Below the pieces are notes generated by a model. It did not search any database and was not told where the DNA came from. It worked only from the letters and a program-made list of their open reading frames with translations. Positions 62,656 to 64,000 of a DNA stretch of 64,000 nucleotides are shown here, one piece after another. Both the position numbers and the translations under genes were made by a program. Source of the stretch: Bacteroidales bacterium UBA755 (lineage in GTDB: Bacteria; Bacteroidota; Bacteroidia; Bacteroidales; UBA932); contig DBKH01000060.1 of NCBI GenBank assembly GCA_002297815.1, forward strand, positions 1-64,000, written 5' to 3'. The stretch's first letter is position 1, and each line of letters starts with the position of its first letter.

Positions 62656-63276
62656 TTATTTTTCCTGAAGATCCTTCTGAATGCTTCTCTGAATCCAGAT
62701 GATGCAGCCGATGAGAATCAGCGCCATAGGAGGGAGAATCACCAGACCGTTGTTGACATAACCAGCTGCGTAGAAGCTTTCCGGAATTATTCTCAGTCCG
62801 AACAGTGTGCCGGAGCCGAAAAGTTCGCGGAAGAAAGCCACGACAATGAGGATAAGTCCGTAGCCCACACCGTTGGCGAGACCGTCAAGAAGTGATGGTA
62901 TTGGTTTGTTGCCAAGGGCGAAAGCCTCGATACGTCCCATCACGATACAGTTTGTGATGATAAGTCCGATGTAAACCGACAGTTGTTTCTCTATACCATA
63001 GGCATAAGCCTTGAGCACCTGGTCAACGAGGATTACCATAAGGGCCACCACAACCAACTGTACGATAATACGCACGCGGTTAGGAATCGTGTTTCTCATC
63101 ATAGAGAGAACAAGACTGGAAAGTCCTGTGACTATGGTGACAGAAAGGGCCATAACAAGCGCTCCTTTCAGCTCGACTGTTACAGCGAGGGAGGAGCAGA
63201 TACCCAGCACAAGGACAGTGATAGGATTGCCCTTGAAAATCGGGTTAAGAATCGTTTCTTTGAGTTCTTTGTTCAT
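62656..63276 (-). CDS. nqrD: Na+-translocating NADH:quinone reductase subunit D
   Basis: A 206-residue six-helix membrane subunit. Landmarks are NPITVLVLGICSSLAVTVELKGALVM (first conserved Cys) and YIGLIITNCIVMGRIEAFALGNKP (second Cys), the pair that coordinates the buried 2Fe-2S cluster together with NqrE. It is the paralogue of NqrE. The ATG at 63276 follows nqrC by 17 bp. Confidence 0.96.
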   Translation of the reverse strand: MNKELKETILNPIFKGNPITVLVLGICSSLAVTVELKGALVMALSVTIVTGLSSLVLSMMRNTIPNRVRIIVQLVVVALMVILVDQVLKAYAYGIEKQLSVYIGLIITNCIVMGRIEAFALGNKPIPSLLDGLANGVGYGLILIVVAFFRELFGSGTLFGLRIIPESFYAAGYVNNGLVILPPMALILIGCIIWIQRSIQKDLQEK

Positions 63277-63293
63277 ATTACTTCCTCCTTAGA

Positions 63294-64000
63294 TTATTCT
63301 GTTACAGGGCATTTCACAGCGGATGAAAGGAACGGAACATAGGCCTTGAGCCAAAAGGCGATGGCCTCGCCCAGTCCCTTACTGGTCATGGTCGCACCGG
63401 TGATGGCATCAACCGAATTCTCTGGATTAGCATCAGTGCCTGCTTTTACGACACTGAACACCGGATCACCTGAGAGGTTGACCTTCTTGCCAATAAATTC
63501 GGCCCTGAATGAAGGATCGTCCTTGATCTTGGCACCAAGACCAGGGGTCTCGCTCTCATGGTCGAAATAGGCACCAACGATTGTCAGAAGGTCCTCATCG
63601 AGGGCAACATATCCCCAGATAGGTCCCCAAAGACCGGCACCATAGACAGGAACAACCGTCACGGCCTTTCCGTCCTTGTTGAAAACATAGACAGGAAGGT
63701 CAGCGTTTTTGCCATTCTTGATGTTCTTGTTCTGAGCCTTAAGGCCGTCCTGAAGCTCGATGTTCTTGACATCGGTGCTGAGGTCACGAACCTTCTTGCC
63801 ATCGAGATCGATGGTGTAGGCTTCCTTGATGTTCTGAGAATATGCTTCCAGAACCTTATCATTACCCATCGCGCTGCATTCGTCCTTTGTGTAGAACTGT
63901 GCCGCGGTCAGCATCTGGCTGATGGTCTCAGCCTTGATGTTAGCGTCCTGCTTTGGCTTGAGAGCCATTGACACGAAAGCGAGAATCGCTGCTACAAGGG
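63294..64000 (-). CDS. nqrC: Na+-translocating NADH:quinone reductase subunit C (start beyond right edge)
   Basis: The frame is open to the right edge (last in-window residues LVAAILAFVSMALKPKQ), so the first residues and part of the single N-terminal membrane helix are outside. The periplasmic domain has GLWGPIWGYVA, YFDHESETPGLGAKI and the FMN-attachment motif DAITGATMTSKGL, whose Thr carries covalent FMN. The protein shuttles electrons to NqrB/D/E. nqrA and nqrB are expected beyond the edge. Internal ATG at 63974 is not the start. Confidence 0.95.
   Translation of the reverse strand, partial: LVAAILAFVSMALKPKQDANIKAETISQMLTAAQFYTKDECSAMGNDKVLEAYSQNIKEAYTIDLDGKKVRDLSTDVKNIELQDGLKAQNKNIKNGKNADLPVYVFNKDGKAVTVVPVYGAGLWGPIWGYVALDEDLLTIVGAYFDHESETPGLGAKIKDDPSFRAEFIGKKVNLSGDPVFSVVKAGTDANPENSVDAITGATMTSKGLGEAIAFWLKAYVPFLSSAVKCPVTE

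Overview
The window is a stretch of a Bacteroidales-type (Bacteroidota) chromosome. Evidence is SusC/SusD outer-membrane nutrient uptake proteins, Bacteroidota -7 boxes (TAnnTTTG) in front of many genes, lipoproteins with DUF285-, FISUMP- and DUF4493-like domains, an NQR operon, and very weak Shine-Dalgarno signals. Rubrerythrin together with NQR suggests an anaerobe, plausibly gut- or rumen-associated. I could not place it to genus. No tRNA, rRNA, transposase, integrase, phage gene or CRISPR array was recognised.

Layout. 1-3001: minus-strand sugar locus (MFS sugar transporter, then a SusC that runs off the left edge). 3205-10953: LytS-type histidine kinase and LytTR response regulator, followed by a SusC/SusD pair they may control. 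11151-17642: housekeeping genes (TrmH-type methyltransferase, glyA, RlmI-type methyltransferase, a DEDDy exonuclease, glycerate kinase). 17706-20839: an odd set of a 30-codon secreted peptide, an acyl-carrier-like protein and an outer-membrane barrel. 21041-24218: hydrolase, pssA, secreted C1 peptidase and rubrerythrin. 24415-29250: TerB-like protein, a candidate small RNA and a PMCA-type calcium ATPase. 29372-34964: a membrane protein and two paralogous coiled-coil lipoproteins with different C-terminal domains. 35204-48630: AspT/YidE-type permease, GH25 lysozyme, lpxB, surE, gapA, an OmpA lipoprotein, yggS, yidC, a DUF349 protein and trmD. 48700-53549: candidate small RNA, CE2-type esterase, DPP IV-type peptidase and a hexuronate-type MFS transporter. 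53718-59794: a three-gene surface operon (DUF4493-like lipoprotein, OmpA protein, very large collagen-like lipoprotein). 60169-64000: a small membrane protein and nqrC-D-E-F, with nqrC cut by the right edge.

The most unusual signals are: a dispersed palindromic repeat (core CTTCGACAGGCTCAG) that occurs in three intergenic clusters and also lies inside the RlmI-type gene as an in-frame peptide insertion; the signal peptide / ACP / outer-membrane protein cluster, whose ACP has no ordinary start codon; a 101-bp multi-branched inverted repeat after the OmpA gene; two compact promoter-to-terminator transcripts that look like small RNAs; and a strong excess of the hexamer GAATAT, both inside genes and at start codons. 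Functional calls rest on motif recognition by eye; no database search was run.
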